In this document: positions 34,789-43,605 of the stretch, piece by piece
Position numbering within the stretch: position 1 is the stretch's first letter
Layout of the letters: each line of letters begins with the position of its first letter
Source: Chloroflexota bacterium
GTDB taxonomy: Bacteria > Chloroflexota > UBA11872 > VXOZ01
Assembly: GCA_012270555.1 (NCBI GenBank)
Contig: JAAXIC010000031.1
Span: 121,350 to 185,349 of the forward strand
DNA length: 64,000 nt
Direction of reading: 5' to 3'
Translations under genes and position numbers: made by a program
Notes under the pieces: generated by a model
Databases searched by the model: none
What the model was told of the DNA's origin: nothing
What the model saw: only the letters and a program-made list of their open reading frames with translations

Positions 34789-35859
34789 ATGCTAGAGAAA
34801 CTCGCCGAAATTGAAGCACGTTACCAAGAGCTTAACCAACTCATGGCTGAGAGCAGCAACGACATTCCTCAGCTCACCGCCTATGCAAAGGAACAGGCGT
34901 CGCTGGAGGAGGTAGTGCAGCTCTATAGCAACTTGCAACGCGTTGAGAGAGAGACCGCAGGCGCCGAGGAAGCGTTGGCTGAAGAAGAGGATGATGAACT
35001 CTTGGAGATGGCGCGTCTCGAGATACAGGAGCTTACGCACGAAAAGGATGCGCTCCTGGAGCAAATTCGGGCTGCGCTGGTGCCGAAAGACCCAAACGAC
35101 GACCGCAACGTGATTATGGAAATCCGCGCGGGCACCGGTGGAGAAGAAGCCGCGCTCTTTGCCGCCGACCTCTACCGCATGTATAGCCTTTATGCAGAGA
35201 AACAAGGGTGGAAAACGGAATTGCTTTCTTCGAACCCAACCGGAATAGGTGGCCTGAAAGAGATGATCTTCCTCGTCAAAGGACAGGGAGCTTATAGCCG
35301 GCTGAAGTTCGAGGGAGGCGTGCACCGGGTGCAGCGCGTTCCCGTTACTGAGACGAGCGGTCGCATCCACACGTCTACCGCCACGGTCGCCGTCTTGCCT
35401 GAAGCGCAGGAGATTGATGTCAGTATCAATCCGGACGAACTATCAATCGATGTCTACCGCGCCAGTGGTCACGGCGGTCAAAGCGTCAATACTACCGACT
35501 CTGCCGTGCGCATTACGCATCTTCCGACCGGCCTGGTAGTCACATGCCAGGATGAACGCTCGCAGCAGCAAAACCGGATGCGGGCGCTGGCGGTCTTGCG
35601 GGCGCGACTGCTGGAGATGGAACAACGCAAGCAGCAAGAGGAAGAGACCGCCATGCGCCGCAGTTTGGTCGGCACTGGCGAACGGAGTGAGAAGATCCGC
35701 ACCTACAACTTCCCGCAGAACCGCGTAACCGATCACCGCATCAACCTGACCATCTATACGTTGGACCAGATGGTGGACGGTAATCTTGACGGTATGGTTG
35801 ACGCACTTGTGACCACTCACGAATCGGAGCGCTTGGCTACGGCCGGTGCGGGGACATGA
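34789..35859 (+). CDS. prfA: Peptide chain release factor 1
   Basis: 356 residues, complete. The GGQ catalytic motif is at 229-231 ([17 protein letters not shown]) and the stop-codon-reading PxT tripeptide is PVT at 185-187 ([14 protein letters not shown]), which marks RF1 rather than RF2. It terminates translation at UAA and UAG. The next gene encodes its methyltransferase, which modifies the GGQ glutamine. Confidence 0.97.
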   Translation: MLEKLAEIEARYQELNQLMAESSNDIPQLTAYAKEQASLEEVVQLYSNLQRVERETAGAEEALAEEEDDELLEMARLEIQELTHEKDALLEQIRAALVPKDPNDDRNVIMEIRAGTGGEEAALFAADLYRMYSLYAEKQGWKTELLSSNPTGIGGLKEMIFLVKGQGAYSRLKFEGGVHRVQRVPVTETSGRIHTSTATVAVLPEAQEIDVSINPDELSIDVYRASGHGGQSVNTTDSAVRITHLPTGLVVTCQDERSQQQNRMRALAVLRARLLEMEQRKQQEEETAMRRSLVGTGERSEKIRTYNFPQNRVTDHRINLTIYTLDQMVDGNLDGMVDALVTTHESERLATAGAGT

Positions 35860-35992
35860 GGTTGCGTTTGGAAGCAGCGACCAGTCTTCCGGCTGTATAA
35901 GGTATCGAATTCGACAGTTGCCGCGCCGGTAGTATTCCTCTCGCGTAGTGTTTGCAGAGCAGACCTTCGTCTGCCATTGAGAGCCTCGTCAC

Positions 35993-36901
35993 GTGCTCAC
36001 TATCCGGGATGCTCTCGCTTGGGCTTCGCGCCGTCTGGAGATAAACGGCATCGCCTCGTACGCCTTGGATGCCCGTATTCTTCTACGGCATGCTCTGGGA
36101 TATTCCGATCTGGACTTAGTTCGCGGCGTAATGTATCTCTCGGAAGAGCAGGAAGTTAGATTTCGGGGGCTTGTTTCACGCCGCGAGCAGGGCGAGCCCA
36201 TTGCGTACCTCATCGGGAAGAAAGAGTTTATGGGGCTGGAATTGGCCGTAGATCAGCGCGTGCTTGTCCCCCGTCCGGAGACGGAATTACTCGTAGAAAA
36301 AGCCCTTGCGCTCTTTGGAAGCACATACGGGTCGGCTCCACCTTCTACGACAATGGTCAGTGACGAGTCTCACCCACTCATTGCCGATATAGGCACCGGC
36401 AGTGGCGCCATTGCCGTTAGCCTTGCCAAGAATCTGCCGCACGCCACAGTCTACGGTACGGATATTTCTGCCGACGCGCTGGCAGTAGCGCGAGGGAACA
36501 GTGTCACGCATGGTGTTGCAGCGCAGGTAACGCTTCTCCAAGGACACTTTTTGCAGGCACTTCCCGGGCCGATCTACGTCATAGTCTGCAATCCGCCGTA
36601 CATTCCTCAGGAAGAGATACCTGGACTGGATCGAGACGTGCGAGACTATGAGCCGACTGTCGCGCTCTCCGGCGGCAAGGACGGCCTGAATGCGTATCGG
36701 AGTATAATGCCCAACCTTTCTACCTATCTACTGCCTGGTGGATTCGCGCTCTTTGAGATAGGATTTGATCAAGCGGCGGCATTGAGGGCGCTCGCCGCCC
36801 GCCACTTGCCGGGGGCTCGTGTTGACGTGTATCAGGACCTGGCTGGCTTTGATCGTGTAGTGCAAGTCTCACAGGTTGTACCCGCCGATCCAGAGAGCTG
36901 A
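35993..36901 (+). CDS. prmC: Release factor glutamine N5-methyltransferase
   Basis: 302 residues. SAM-binding ADIGTGSGAIAVSLAK (131-146) and the amide-methylating NPPY motif (200-203) are clear, as is the N-terminal helical domain with LVPRPETE. Start: codon 1 at 35993 is GTG (the first ATG is much later), consistent with family length. It methylates the GGQ glutamine of RF1/RF2, and its place after prfA fits. Confidence 0.95.
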   Translation: MLTIRDALAWASRRLEINGIASYALDARILLRHALGYSDLDLVRGVMYLSEEQEVRFRGLVSRREQGEPIAYLIGKKEFMGLELAVDQRVLVPRPETELLVEKALALFGSTYGSAPPSTTMVSDESHPLIADIGTGSGAIAVSLAKNLPHATVYGTDISADALAVARGNSVTHGVAAQVTLLQGHFLQALPGPIYVIVCNPPYIPQEEIPGLDRDVRDYEPTVALSGGKDGLNAYRSIMPNLSTYLLPGGFALFEIGFDQAAALRALAARHLPGARVDVYQDLAGFDRVVQVSQVVPADPES

Positions 36902-36960
36902 GCACAGCGCTCTCACGCTGCTATGCGTCGAACTAGCGATCCTACGAGGATGAAAAGACT

Positions 36961-38229
36961 ATGCGCATCACCAACGTACGCGCCATCTGTACCGCGCCGG
37001 CAGGACTCGCGCTTGTCGTCGTCAAGATTGAGACGAGCACGCCCGGCCTCCACGGCTTGGGCTGTGCGACGTTTAGACAGCGCCCACTAACCGTTGTAAC
37101 TGCTGTCAATGAATACTTGCGTCCCTTCCTCGTTGGCAAGGACCCATCCGCCATCGAGGACATCTGGCAGTCGTCCTACTTGAGTTCCTACTGGCGCAGC
37201 GGCCCGGTGCTGAATAACGCCCTGGCAGGCGTGGATGCGGCGCTGTGGGACATTAAGGGCAAGATCGCGAACCTGCCCCTGTACCAGCTCTTTGGCGGTA
37301 AGTGCCGTGACTTCGTGCCGCTCTATACATCCGCCGGCGGCGACGATGTGCACGCGGCGGAAGAGTCCGTGCGTGGGTGGATGGAACAGGGGTACCGCTA
37401 CGTGAAGTGTTCCACGACCGAGCCGGGATATAAGAGCAACAGCGCCGGCAGCAACGCCACCGGTTGGCGGCGCGCGTCTCGAGGCGAGACTGCCGGCAAA
37501 TCAGGTGAAGAGGCCTTTGAAGTGGACCACAGTGTCTTGGAGGGCGCCTGGGAGCCGACACCGTACGTCCGCCAACTGCCGCGGCTCTTCGAACACCTGC
37601 GCAACCAATTGGGCGACAGTGTGGAATTGATCCATGACGTGCATGAGCGCGTTCCGCCTATTCAGGCAATTGGCCTGGCCAAAGCGCTTGAACCGTACAA
37701 CCTATTCTTCCTGGAAGACGCACTTGCGCCGGAGGATAACGCCTATTTTCGTATCATGCGCCAGCAGACCTCGACCCCCATCGCCATGGGCGAACTCTTT
37801 GTCAACCAGGCCGAGTACGTGCCCCTGATCCAGGAGCGGCTCATCGACTTCATACGGGTCCACATCTCCGACATTGGGGGCATTTCAGTGGCCCGTAAAC
37901 TGGCTACTTTCTGTGAATTCTACGGCGTGCGCACGGCCTGGCACGGCCCGGGGGACGTTTCGCCGGTGGGTCATGCGGCCAACATGCATCTGGACTTTGC
38001 CTGCCACAACTTCGGTATTCAGGAACAGCACTTGTTCAACCAAGCCGCGCAGGACGTGTTTCCCGGTATGCCGGAGATTCGCGACGGAGCGATGTGGTGT
38101 AACGAGCGCCCCGGTCTCGGCATCGAGCTCGACGAAGAGCTGGCCGCGCGTTTCCCCTTGCCGGAAATGCCGTACGGCGGCGGCTGGGCGCCCCTGCGCC
38201 GCTACGACGGCACCGTTAATCGGCCGTAA
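36961..38229 (+). CDS. RspA/mannonate dehydratase-like enolase-superfamily protein
   Basis: 422 residues. Starts MRITNVRAICTAPAG as in the ManD/RspA group. Metal and catalytic segments are recognisable: IHDVHERVPP, FFLEDALAPED, IAMGELFVNQ, and AWHGPGDVSPVGHAANMHLD. It ends with the family's GGGWAPLRRYDG. Members dehydrate D-mannonate or D-gluconate, and some have very low activity, so the substrate cannot be assigned. A loop of about 30 residues (near 155-190) rich in Gly, Ser and Asn is characteristic of this subgroup. Confidence 0.87.
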   Translation: MRITNVRAICTAPAGLALVVVKIETSTPGLHGLGCATFRQRPLTVVTAVNEYLRPFLVGKDPSAIEDIWQSSYLSSYWRSGPVLNNALAGVDAALWDIKGKIANLPLYQLFGGKCRDFVPLYTSAGGDDVHAAEESVRGWMEQGYRYVKCSTTEPGYKSNSAGSNATGWRRASRGETAGKSGEEAFEVDHSVLEGAWEPTPYVRQLPRLFEHLRNQLGDSVELIHDVHERVPPIQAIGLAKALEPYNLFFLEDALAPEDNAYFRIMRQQTSTPIAMGELFVNQAEYVPLIQERLIDFIRVHISDIGGISVARKLATFCEFYGVRTAWHGPGDVSPVGHAANMHLDFACHNFGIQEQHLFNQAAQDVFPGMPEIRDGAMWCNERPGLGIELDEELAARFPLPEMPYGGGWAPLRRYDGTVNRP

Positions 38230-38401
38230 GGCGCGCTATCGTGAATTTTTCCGAAGTCTCTTAGCGCGAGGGCGGCGCGCCGGGGGCCATTGGAATTGTG
38301 ACTGTTGGCCAATTTGTTGACAGATTGCTCTTTCGATCCGATCAGACAAGACCTAGAGAGCGCCTCTTTTCATCAGTACCTTGAGAAGGGCACGCAGGAC
38401 T

Positions 38402-38490
38402 CCGTCATTCCCGCGAAAGCTCGACCCGTGCCGGGGCGCGGAATCCATCTTCTCCGCGTGCCCTGGACTCCGGCATCCGCCGGAGTGACA
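38402..38490. repeat. Dispersed palindromic (REP-like) repeat
   Basis: Begins CCGTCATTCCCGCGAAAGC (38402-38420), the same motif as within moeA at 43994-44012 and 44081-44099 in the opposite orientation. It ends with ACTCCGG...CCGGAGTGAC, another inverted pair. Typical intergenic palindromic repeat. Confidence 0.7.
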
Positions 38491-38503
38491 GAACTCTCGC
38501 GCC

Positions 38504-38526
38504 CGCCTGCTATAATTAAGCAGGCG
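38504..38526 (+). promoter_or_regulatory. Palindrome containing the -10 box upstream of tRNA-Arg
   Basis: CGCCTGC / GCAGGCG arms enclose TATAATTAA; TATAAT is at 38511-38516. A GTGACA lies 20 bases upstream, which is not ideal spacing. A plausible tRNA promoter. Confidence 0.45.
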
Positions 38527-38558
38527 GTTCATTCACGTTCTCATCTTTACAAGCGCTC

Positions 38559-38634
38559 GCGCCTGTAGCTCAGTGGACAGAGCATCGGTCTTCGGAACCG
38601 AGAGTCGGGGGTTCGAATCCCTCCAGGCGTACCA
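38559..38634 (+). tRNA. tRNA-Arg (anticodon TCG)
   Basis: 76 nt folding as a standard cloverleaf: acceptor GCGCCTG/CAGGCGT (first pair G-U), D arm GCTC/GAGC, anticodon stem TCGGT/ACCGA with loop CTTCGGA (anticodon TCG, reading CGA), T arm GGGGG TTCGAAT CCCTC, and an encoded CCA end. It carries the discriminator A. Flanked upstream by a palindromic TATAAT region. Confidence 0.95.
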
Positions 38635-38746
38635 ACAGCTTACGCATAGCATACGAGCGGAAGGAATCACCTTTCCGCTCTTCTTTGACCGGACCTCAGG
38701 CGGCTTTGGACGGTCGGATCTGCGTAGTCCGGTGCGAGGGAGATTC

Positions 38747-39679
38747 GTGAAGACTACATCAGACGACAGCGTAATCCGCGCAACAGATCTAACCAAACGG
38801 TTCGGCGAGATTGTTGCCGTAGACGGGGTCTCTTTCCAGGTCAAGAAGGGCGAGACCTACGGCCTGCTGGGCCCAAACGGCGCGGGCAAGACCACCACCA
38901 TGCGCATGATCAGTGGGCTGTCACCACTCACCGCCGGCAAGCTGACAGTGGCGGACATAGACGTCACCAGCCAGGCAAGAGAGGTGCGAAACGTTTTGGG
39001 CGTAGTCACGCAGGAAGACGGCCTCGATACGGACCTTGACGCCAAGAGCAATCTAATTGTCTACGGATACACCGCCGGTCTTTCCCACGCGGAAGCGGAA
39101 AAGCGCGCAGACGCCGTGCTGATGTTCTTCGACCTGACCGACAAAGCGCATGAGGAAATCGACTACCTGTCCGGCGGTATGAAACGGCGTCTCGCAATTG
39201 CGAGGGCCTTCATGACGAGTCCACGAGTCATCGTACTGGATGAGCCCACAACCGGACTTGACCCGCAGGGCCGCAATCGCGTGTGGCAAGAGCTGGAGAC
39301 AATGAAGCAAGGCGGCGTGACGATCCTCATGTCCACGCACTACATGGATGAGGCCGCGGCCTTGTGCGACCGGCTCGCCATCATGCACCACGGCAGGATC
39401 CTCGCAGAAGGCACGCCGGACGAGTTGGTCACCCGGCACGCGGGCTCGGAAGTGGCGCAGGTGCGCGTATCCAACGGCGCGCGCCGGGATGTGGTGGACT
39501 GGATTGGCAATGCGGGTTTCGACTTTCGGGACGCCGGCGCGGTCATCACCGTCACGTCCCGCAACGGCGCGCGCCCGGACCTTACGGGTTTGGCTGGTGT
39601 GCGGGTCTCCTACCGGCCCTCCAACCTGGAGGATGTATTTCTCACCATGGCGGGTCGCGGGTTAACGGACGACGAATGA
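38747..39679 (+). CDS. ABC transporter ATP-binding protein (NodI-like)
   Basis: 310 residues from a GTG with AGGGAG upstream; the frame extends 5' over the tRNA and that part is not coding. Walker A GPNGAGKTTT, signature LSGGMKRRLAIARA and Walker B VIVLDEPTTGLDPQ are intact. The DrrA/NodI-type C-terminal extension (ARRDVVDWIGNAGF onward) is present. Its TGA overlaps the permease start (ATGATG), so the two are coupled. Exports an unknown substrate. Confidence 0.9.
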   Translation: MKTTSDDSVIRATDLTKRFGEIVAVDGVSFQVKKGETYGLLGPNGAGKTTTMRMISGLSPLTAGKLTVADIDVTSQAREVRNVLGVVTQEDGLDTDLDAKSNLIVYGYTAGLSHAEAEKRADAVLMFFDLTDKAHEEIDYLSGGMKRRLAIARAFMTSPRVIVLDEPTTGLDPQGRNRVWQELETMKQGGVTILMSTHYMDEAAALCDRLAIMHHGRILAEGTPDELVTRHAGSEVAQVRVSNGARRDVVDWIGNAGFDFRDAGAVITVTSRNGARPDLTGLAGVRVSYRPSNLEDVFLTMAGRGLTDDE

Positions 39680-40467
39680 TGGCCGCTGCAACAAGCACCT
39701 ACATCGCGGGCGTCAGGCTGCGCAGCATTGCCGGCATTTGGTACCGGCACGCCTTGGTGCTCAGGCGCAACCTGCTCACGTCCATTTCCTGGTACTTCGT
39801 TGAGCCTTTCGTGATTCTCGTGGCCATTGGCATCGGTGTGGGCACTTTGGTGGATGATGTTCAAGGCGTGCCATATGCGCGGTTTATTACTCCCGGTGTC
39901 ATCGTGGGCTCCGCCATGTTCCATGCCGTATTCGAGTGCGCTTGGGGAGGGTTCATGCGCATTCAGAAAGGTGTGTATGAAACCACGCTGACCGCGCCGG
40001 TGAGCACGCGGGAGGTCGCCATGGGCGACATATGCTGGACAATGACCAGGACAGTGGTCACGGCTGTGTGCATAGGGACGGTGGCGGCGGCATTTGGGTG
40101 GATTGACAATGTCTCCGGCGTGGGCGTCCTGCTCCCGGCGGCGCTGGTTGGCATGCAGTTTGGGGCGTTGGGGCTCATTTTTGCCGCGCTTTCGCCAAAC
40201 GTGCACATCCTGTCGCTGACATTCACCGTGGTGGCCAGCCCCCTCTATTTTTTGAGCGGCGCGTTCTTTCCCATCTCTTCCATGCCGGACTGGGTGGAGC
40301 CGCTCGCCTGGGCCGCGCCGCTGACGCCCTCCGTGCACTTGGCGCGGGGATTTGTCACCGGAGACCTGGCAATGTCGCACTTGTTCGCCGGCCTCTATGT
40401 CGTTGCTTGGATCATCGTACTCTTTCCTATCGCCGCCACCCTTATGCACCGCCGGCTGGTCAAGTGA
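39676..40467 (+). CDS. ABC-2 type permease (NodJ-like)
   Basis: 263 residues, six membrane helices. YETTLTAPVSTREVAMGDI and SPLYFLSGAFFPISSMP are typical of NodJ/ABC-2 exporters. The start codon is one of two overlapping ATGs at 39676 and 39679, coupled to the ATPase gene. With that gene it forms a two-gene exporter; the name NodJ is by resemblance and does not imply nodulation. Confidence 0.88.
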   Translation: MMAAATSTYIAGVRLRSIAGIWYRHALVLRRNLLTSISWYFVEPFVILVAIGIGVGTLVDDVQGVPYARFITPGVIVGSAMFHAVFECAWGGFMRIQKGVYETTLTAPVSTREVAMGDICWTMTRTVVTAVCIGTVAAAFGWIDNVSGVGVLLPAALVGMQFGALGLIFAALSPNVHILSLTFTVVASPLYFLSGAFFPISSMPDWVEPLAWAAPLTPSVHLARGFVTGDLAMSHLFAGLYVVAWIIVLFPIAATLMHRRLVK

Positions 40468-40811
40468 ACGCCGCCATTTCGGCATCGTTGAGAAGAGCCA
40501 GCTGTACCGCCCATTGAGAGCACATTGAGCCTGTGGCCGCCGCGAAGCGAGACTTTGAGCTAGCGGAGACTTGGCTGTAAGGACTCTTGTGGAGCGCAGT
40601 TGCATTTGGATAAGTGTAAGCTCGGCTACACTAGCTTGACCGCCAAAGTGCTACAGTGGAAAAACAAGGGCGATTGGTCTGGGTAGAGGTAGCAGACGCA
40701 ATTTGGTTTAGCATGCTGCCGCCGGACACCTGCATTTCTGCTCTGACGGGGCGCAATCTGATCCAAGAGGACAGCGGCGTTTTCTTGTAATTCTTCCAAG
40801 GAGGAAGCAGT
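40468..40811 (+). other. Intergenic region before the solute-binding protein gene
   Basis: 344 bases without a gene. It holds a strong ribosome-binding site (AGGAGG) just before 40812. TTGGAT (40606) and TACACT (40627) form a poor promoter candidate with a 15-base spacer. Nothing else is recognised. Confidence 0.45.
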
Positions 40812-42746
40812 ATGCGAATACACCGGGATTCAGCGCTGCAGGCGGCGCAGAGCCAAGACGAGGTCTTAGCCCCAAAGGCAGGCGGCAGCTTGTGGGCGGC
40901 TGTAGGGCTGCGAGGTTCCGTGCTCGGCCTGTTGGCAATTGTCTCCGTGCTACTTCTCTCTTCATGTGGCGTGGTTACCACAGTTGAACCCAGAGAGGAG
41001 CCCGCCCAGGAGCAACCCGACATTACGCGCGACTACGAGACGATTGTCGCCGATCTCAAGGATAATGCCGCAGACTTTGCATACGCCATCGGCAAGCCGG
41101 GCGGGCAGATTACGTATTCCACCATCGGTGAACCGCTGACCTTCAACTTGGCGCTTGCCAATGATGCTTCTTCATCCGGGTACCTCAGCTACCTTTTCGA
41201 GGGTCTCACCGAGACCTCGTGGCTGACCAATGAGGTGGAACCGGCCTTGGCGGAGTCCTGGGAACACTCTGAGGACGGATTGACTTGGACCTTCCACTTG
41301 CGCAAAGACGTGACCTGGCATGACGGTGAGCCCTTTACGGCGCACGATGTAGAGTTCACCTTCAACCGCATTGTCTACAACGATGACATTCCCACGAATG
41401 ATCGTGCCGCCTTTACGTTCCGCTACATCGACGCGGAGAGCGGCGAGTGGACCGAAGGCCGCATGACCGTCCGCACGCTGGATGAGTACACGGTCGAGTT
41501 CGTCCTGCCGGTGTCCTTTGCGCCGTTCCTGCGCTCCATGGGCCAATCGATCTATCCCAAGCACATTCTCGAGTCGTACGTAAACGACGGCACGTTCGAA
41601 TCCGTGTGGGACATTGAGACCGACCCGCAGGAGATCATCGGCACCGGACCCTTCACTATTGAACGATACGACACTGAAGAGCTGCTGGTGCTGCGGCGCA
41701 ATCCGAATTACTGGCTCAAGGACGCTGCCGGCAATTCCCTGCCGTACCTGGATTCAGTTGTCTATCACATCGTGGAGGACTTCGAGACCGAGCTGGAGAT
41801 GTTCCAGGCCGGACAGACCGACGCCCACGGAGTCTTGGGCGAAGAATATGAACACCTGAAGCCGTTCGAAGTCGAGGGGAACTACACCATCTACCGGCGC
41901 GGCCCCGGCTTTGGGACGTCGTTCCTCACCTTCAACATGAACCCGGGCTCGAACGCCGAGACCGGCGCGCCGTATGTTGCGCCGGAAAAACTGGCATGGT
42001 TTCAAAACACGCAGTTTCGCCAAGCGGTTGCCCACACGGTTGACAAAGCCGCGATCGTGGCGGAGATCCAGCATGGGCTCGGCTATCCGCAGTGGTCGTC
42101 TGTCAGTCCGGCGGCCGGAGACTTCCACAATCCCGGTGTACGCCGCTATCCCTATGACATCGCCGCGGCCAAGCAAATCCTGGACGAGCTCGGATGGGTG
42201 GATACCAACGGCGACGGTATTCGCGAGGACAAAGACGGCAATACCATCGAGTTCACGCTGGCGACGAACGGTGACAATAGCGTGCGTGCTGCCATCTCAC
42301 AGCGCATTGCCGCAGGCATGCTGGCGGCAGGCATCAAAGCAAACTATGAGTCAGTCGAATTCGGCGAACTTGTAAACCAGTTGACCGCCACCTACGACTG
42401 GGAAGCCATCGTCATCGGCCTGACCGGCGGCACGGACCCGTACAGCGGCATCGCGGTCTGGCACAGCAGCGAATTCCTGCACCTCTGGCACCCCAGCCAG
42501 CCGGAACCCGCCACCGAATGGGAGGCCGCGATCGACGAGCTTTATATTCAGGCCAGCCAGGAGCTCGACTACGCCAAGCGCGTGGAACTCTACCACCAAG
42601 CCCAGGCAATCGTCGCCGAAAACCTGCCCCTCATCTACACCACCCAGGGCGAACGCCTCACCGCCACCCGCAACGTGTTTGGAAATACAACCCCGACGCT
42701 GTATGGTCTGTGGGATATTCGATTTTTGTACCGGTTGGATCAATAA
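40812..42746 (+). CDS. ABC transporter solute-binding lipoprotein (family 5, peptide/nickel type)
   Basis: 644 residues. A roughly 36-residue hydrophilic stretch precedes the hydrophobic signal (VLGLLAIVSVLLLSSC), with lipobox cysteine C52. The mature part has the SBP_bac_5 pattern (FLRKDVTWHDGEPFTAHDVEF, then FQNTQFRQAVAHTVDK). There is no permease or ATPase of an Opp/Dpp type in the window, so its partners lie elsewhere. The long N-region before the signal is unusual; an internal start could exist but the AGGAGG site supports 40812. Confidence 0.87.
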   Translation: MRIHRDSALQAAQSQDEVLAPKAGGSLWAAVGLRGSVLGLLAIVSVLLLSSCGVVTTVEPREEPAQEQPDITRDYETIVADLKDNAADFAYAIGKPGGQITYSTIGEPLTFNLALANDASSSGYLSYLFEGLTETSWLTNEVEPALAESWEHSEDGLTWTFHLRKDVTWHDGEPFTAHDVEFTFNRIVYNDDIPTNDRAAFTFRYIDAESGEWTEGRMTVRTLDEYTVEFVLPVSFAPFLRSMGQSIYPKHILESYVNDGTFESVWDIETDPQEIIGTGPFTIERYDTEELLVLRRNPNYWLKDAAGNSLPYLDSVVYHIVEDFETELEMFQAGQTDAHGVLGEEYEHLKPFEVEGNYTIYRRGPGFGTSFLTFNMNPGSNAETGAPYVAPEKLAWFQNTQFRQAVAHTVDKAAIVAEIQHGLGYPQWSSVSPAAGDFHNPGVRRYPYDIAAAKQILDELGWVDTNGDGIREDKDGNTIEFTLATNGDNSVRAAISQRIAAGMLAAGIKANYESVEFGELVNQLTATYDWEAIVIGLTGGTDPYSGIAVWHSSEFLHLWHPSQPEPATEWEAAIDELYIQASQELDYAKRVELYHQAQAIVAENLPLIYTTQGERLTATRNVFGNTTPTLYGLWDIRFLYRLDQ

Positions 42747-42788
42747 GGTCTAGACAGGAAAGTCTGGGGCCAATAGCCCTCAAGTCCA

Positions 42789-42832
42789 GGAGCGGCGCTG
42801 AGAATTTTCAGCGCCGCTCCGGTTTATTCGTC
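42789..42832 (+). terminator. Terminator after the solute-binding protein gene
   Basis: 12-bp stem GGAGCGGCGCTG / CAGCGCCGCTCC (42789-42800, 42809-42820) followed by GGTTTATT. Confidence 0.8.
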
Positions 42833-42898
42833 TAGAGAATCATAAGTCAAATCCAGCTCACCGATGCGAGCCAGAACTCTTGCAGGAGAGTCTCGTAA

Positions 42899-43057
42899 CT
42901 AAAGGCTGTCGAAACGGTTGGAGAGGATTTCGTCGATGATGGCGACGGAGAAGAGCAGGACAAACGGGACGGCGAGCATGAGGAAGATCGCTGCGAGCGA
43001 GATGAAAAGGAGCACGGTGTCCGCTGTGCTGAGGGTTTCCATCCACTGAATCAACAT
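42899..43057 (-). CDS. Small membrane protein (52 aa)
   Basis: ATG at 43057 with GAGG 8 bases upstream. One long hydrophobic stretch (VLLFISLAAIFLMLAVPFVLLFS) fills the middle, flanked by short polar ends. It follows the 82-residue coiled-coil membrane gene on the same strand. Function unknown. Confidence 0.5.
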   Translation of the reverse strand: MLIQWMETLSTADTVLLFISLAAIFLMLAVPFVLLFSVAIIDEILSNRFDSL

Positions 43058-43210
43058 GGGTGACCTCTACTCGCCTTGCTGCATGGAATAACGGAAGCGT
43101 GCCCACACCTAGAGGCGTCGCTTTGCACTGAAGAGTGTACCATTGCAACGGGTATCAAACAGGGCAACCGCGCGGCTAACCGGAAATGCAAAGTGTCCGT
43201 TTTGGCGCGC

Positions 43211-43459
43211 TTAGAGCGGAAATATCTCCAAAGCTGCCAAGATGCCAACTACTACGATGGCTACCCCATAGAGGTGCAGCCGCATGCGCAACTCTAATTC
43301 GCGCATATCGGCCCTAATCACGTCTATATCGGATTTCGTTGCCAGCGACTCGTTCGATTCACCGAGGGCATCGAGCAAGCTCTTTGCCTGCGATTCGGTG
43401 AAGCCTCCCGCCTTGAGCGCCTCATACGTCTTGTGTGTGTCAAATACCGCCAATACCAT
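43211..43459 (-). CDS. Small coiled-coil membrane protein (DUF1640-like)
   Basis: 82 residues. An N-terminal FDTHKTYEALKAGGFTESQA segment, a predicted helix DVIRADMRELELRMRLHLYG, and a single C-terminal membrane helix (VAIVVVGILAALEIF) match the CCDC90/DUF1640 pattern (TxxAxxLxxAGF...QAEA, then a coiled coil and a tail anchor). The family is thought to be membrane-associated; its function in bacteria is unknown. Confidence 0.7.
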   Translation of the reverse strand: MVLAVFDTHKTYEALKAGGFTESQAKSLLDALGESNESLATKSDIDVIRADMRELELRMRLHLYGVAIVVVGILAALEIFPL

Positions 43460-43605
43460 ATCCCTTTTGCTTCGGGGCGCTTCACTAGCCTAGCCTAAAT
43501 GTACCAAACGGCAGGGTGGAAGACAATGTACAGCGGCAGGTTTCGTCACTTGACAGCGACCCTTGCAAGCCTGCGGGATGCAATTCTCCCAATTGCTGTA
43601 GCGTG

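Noticed and set aside
38573-38746. Extension of the NodI-like ATPase gene across tRNA-Arg
   Set aside because: The frame overlaps a perfect tRNA gene; the GTG at 38747 has a ribosome-binding site.
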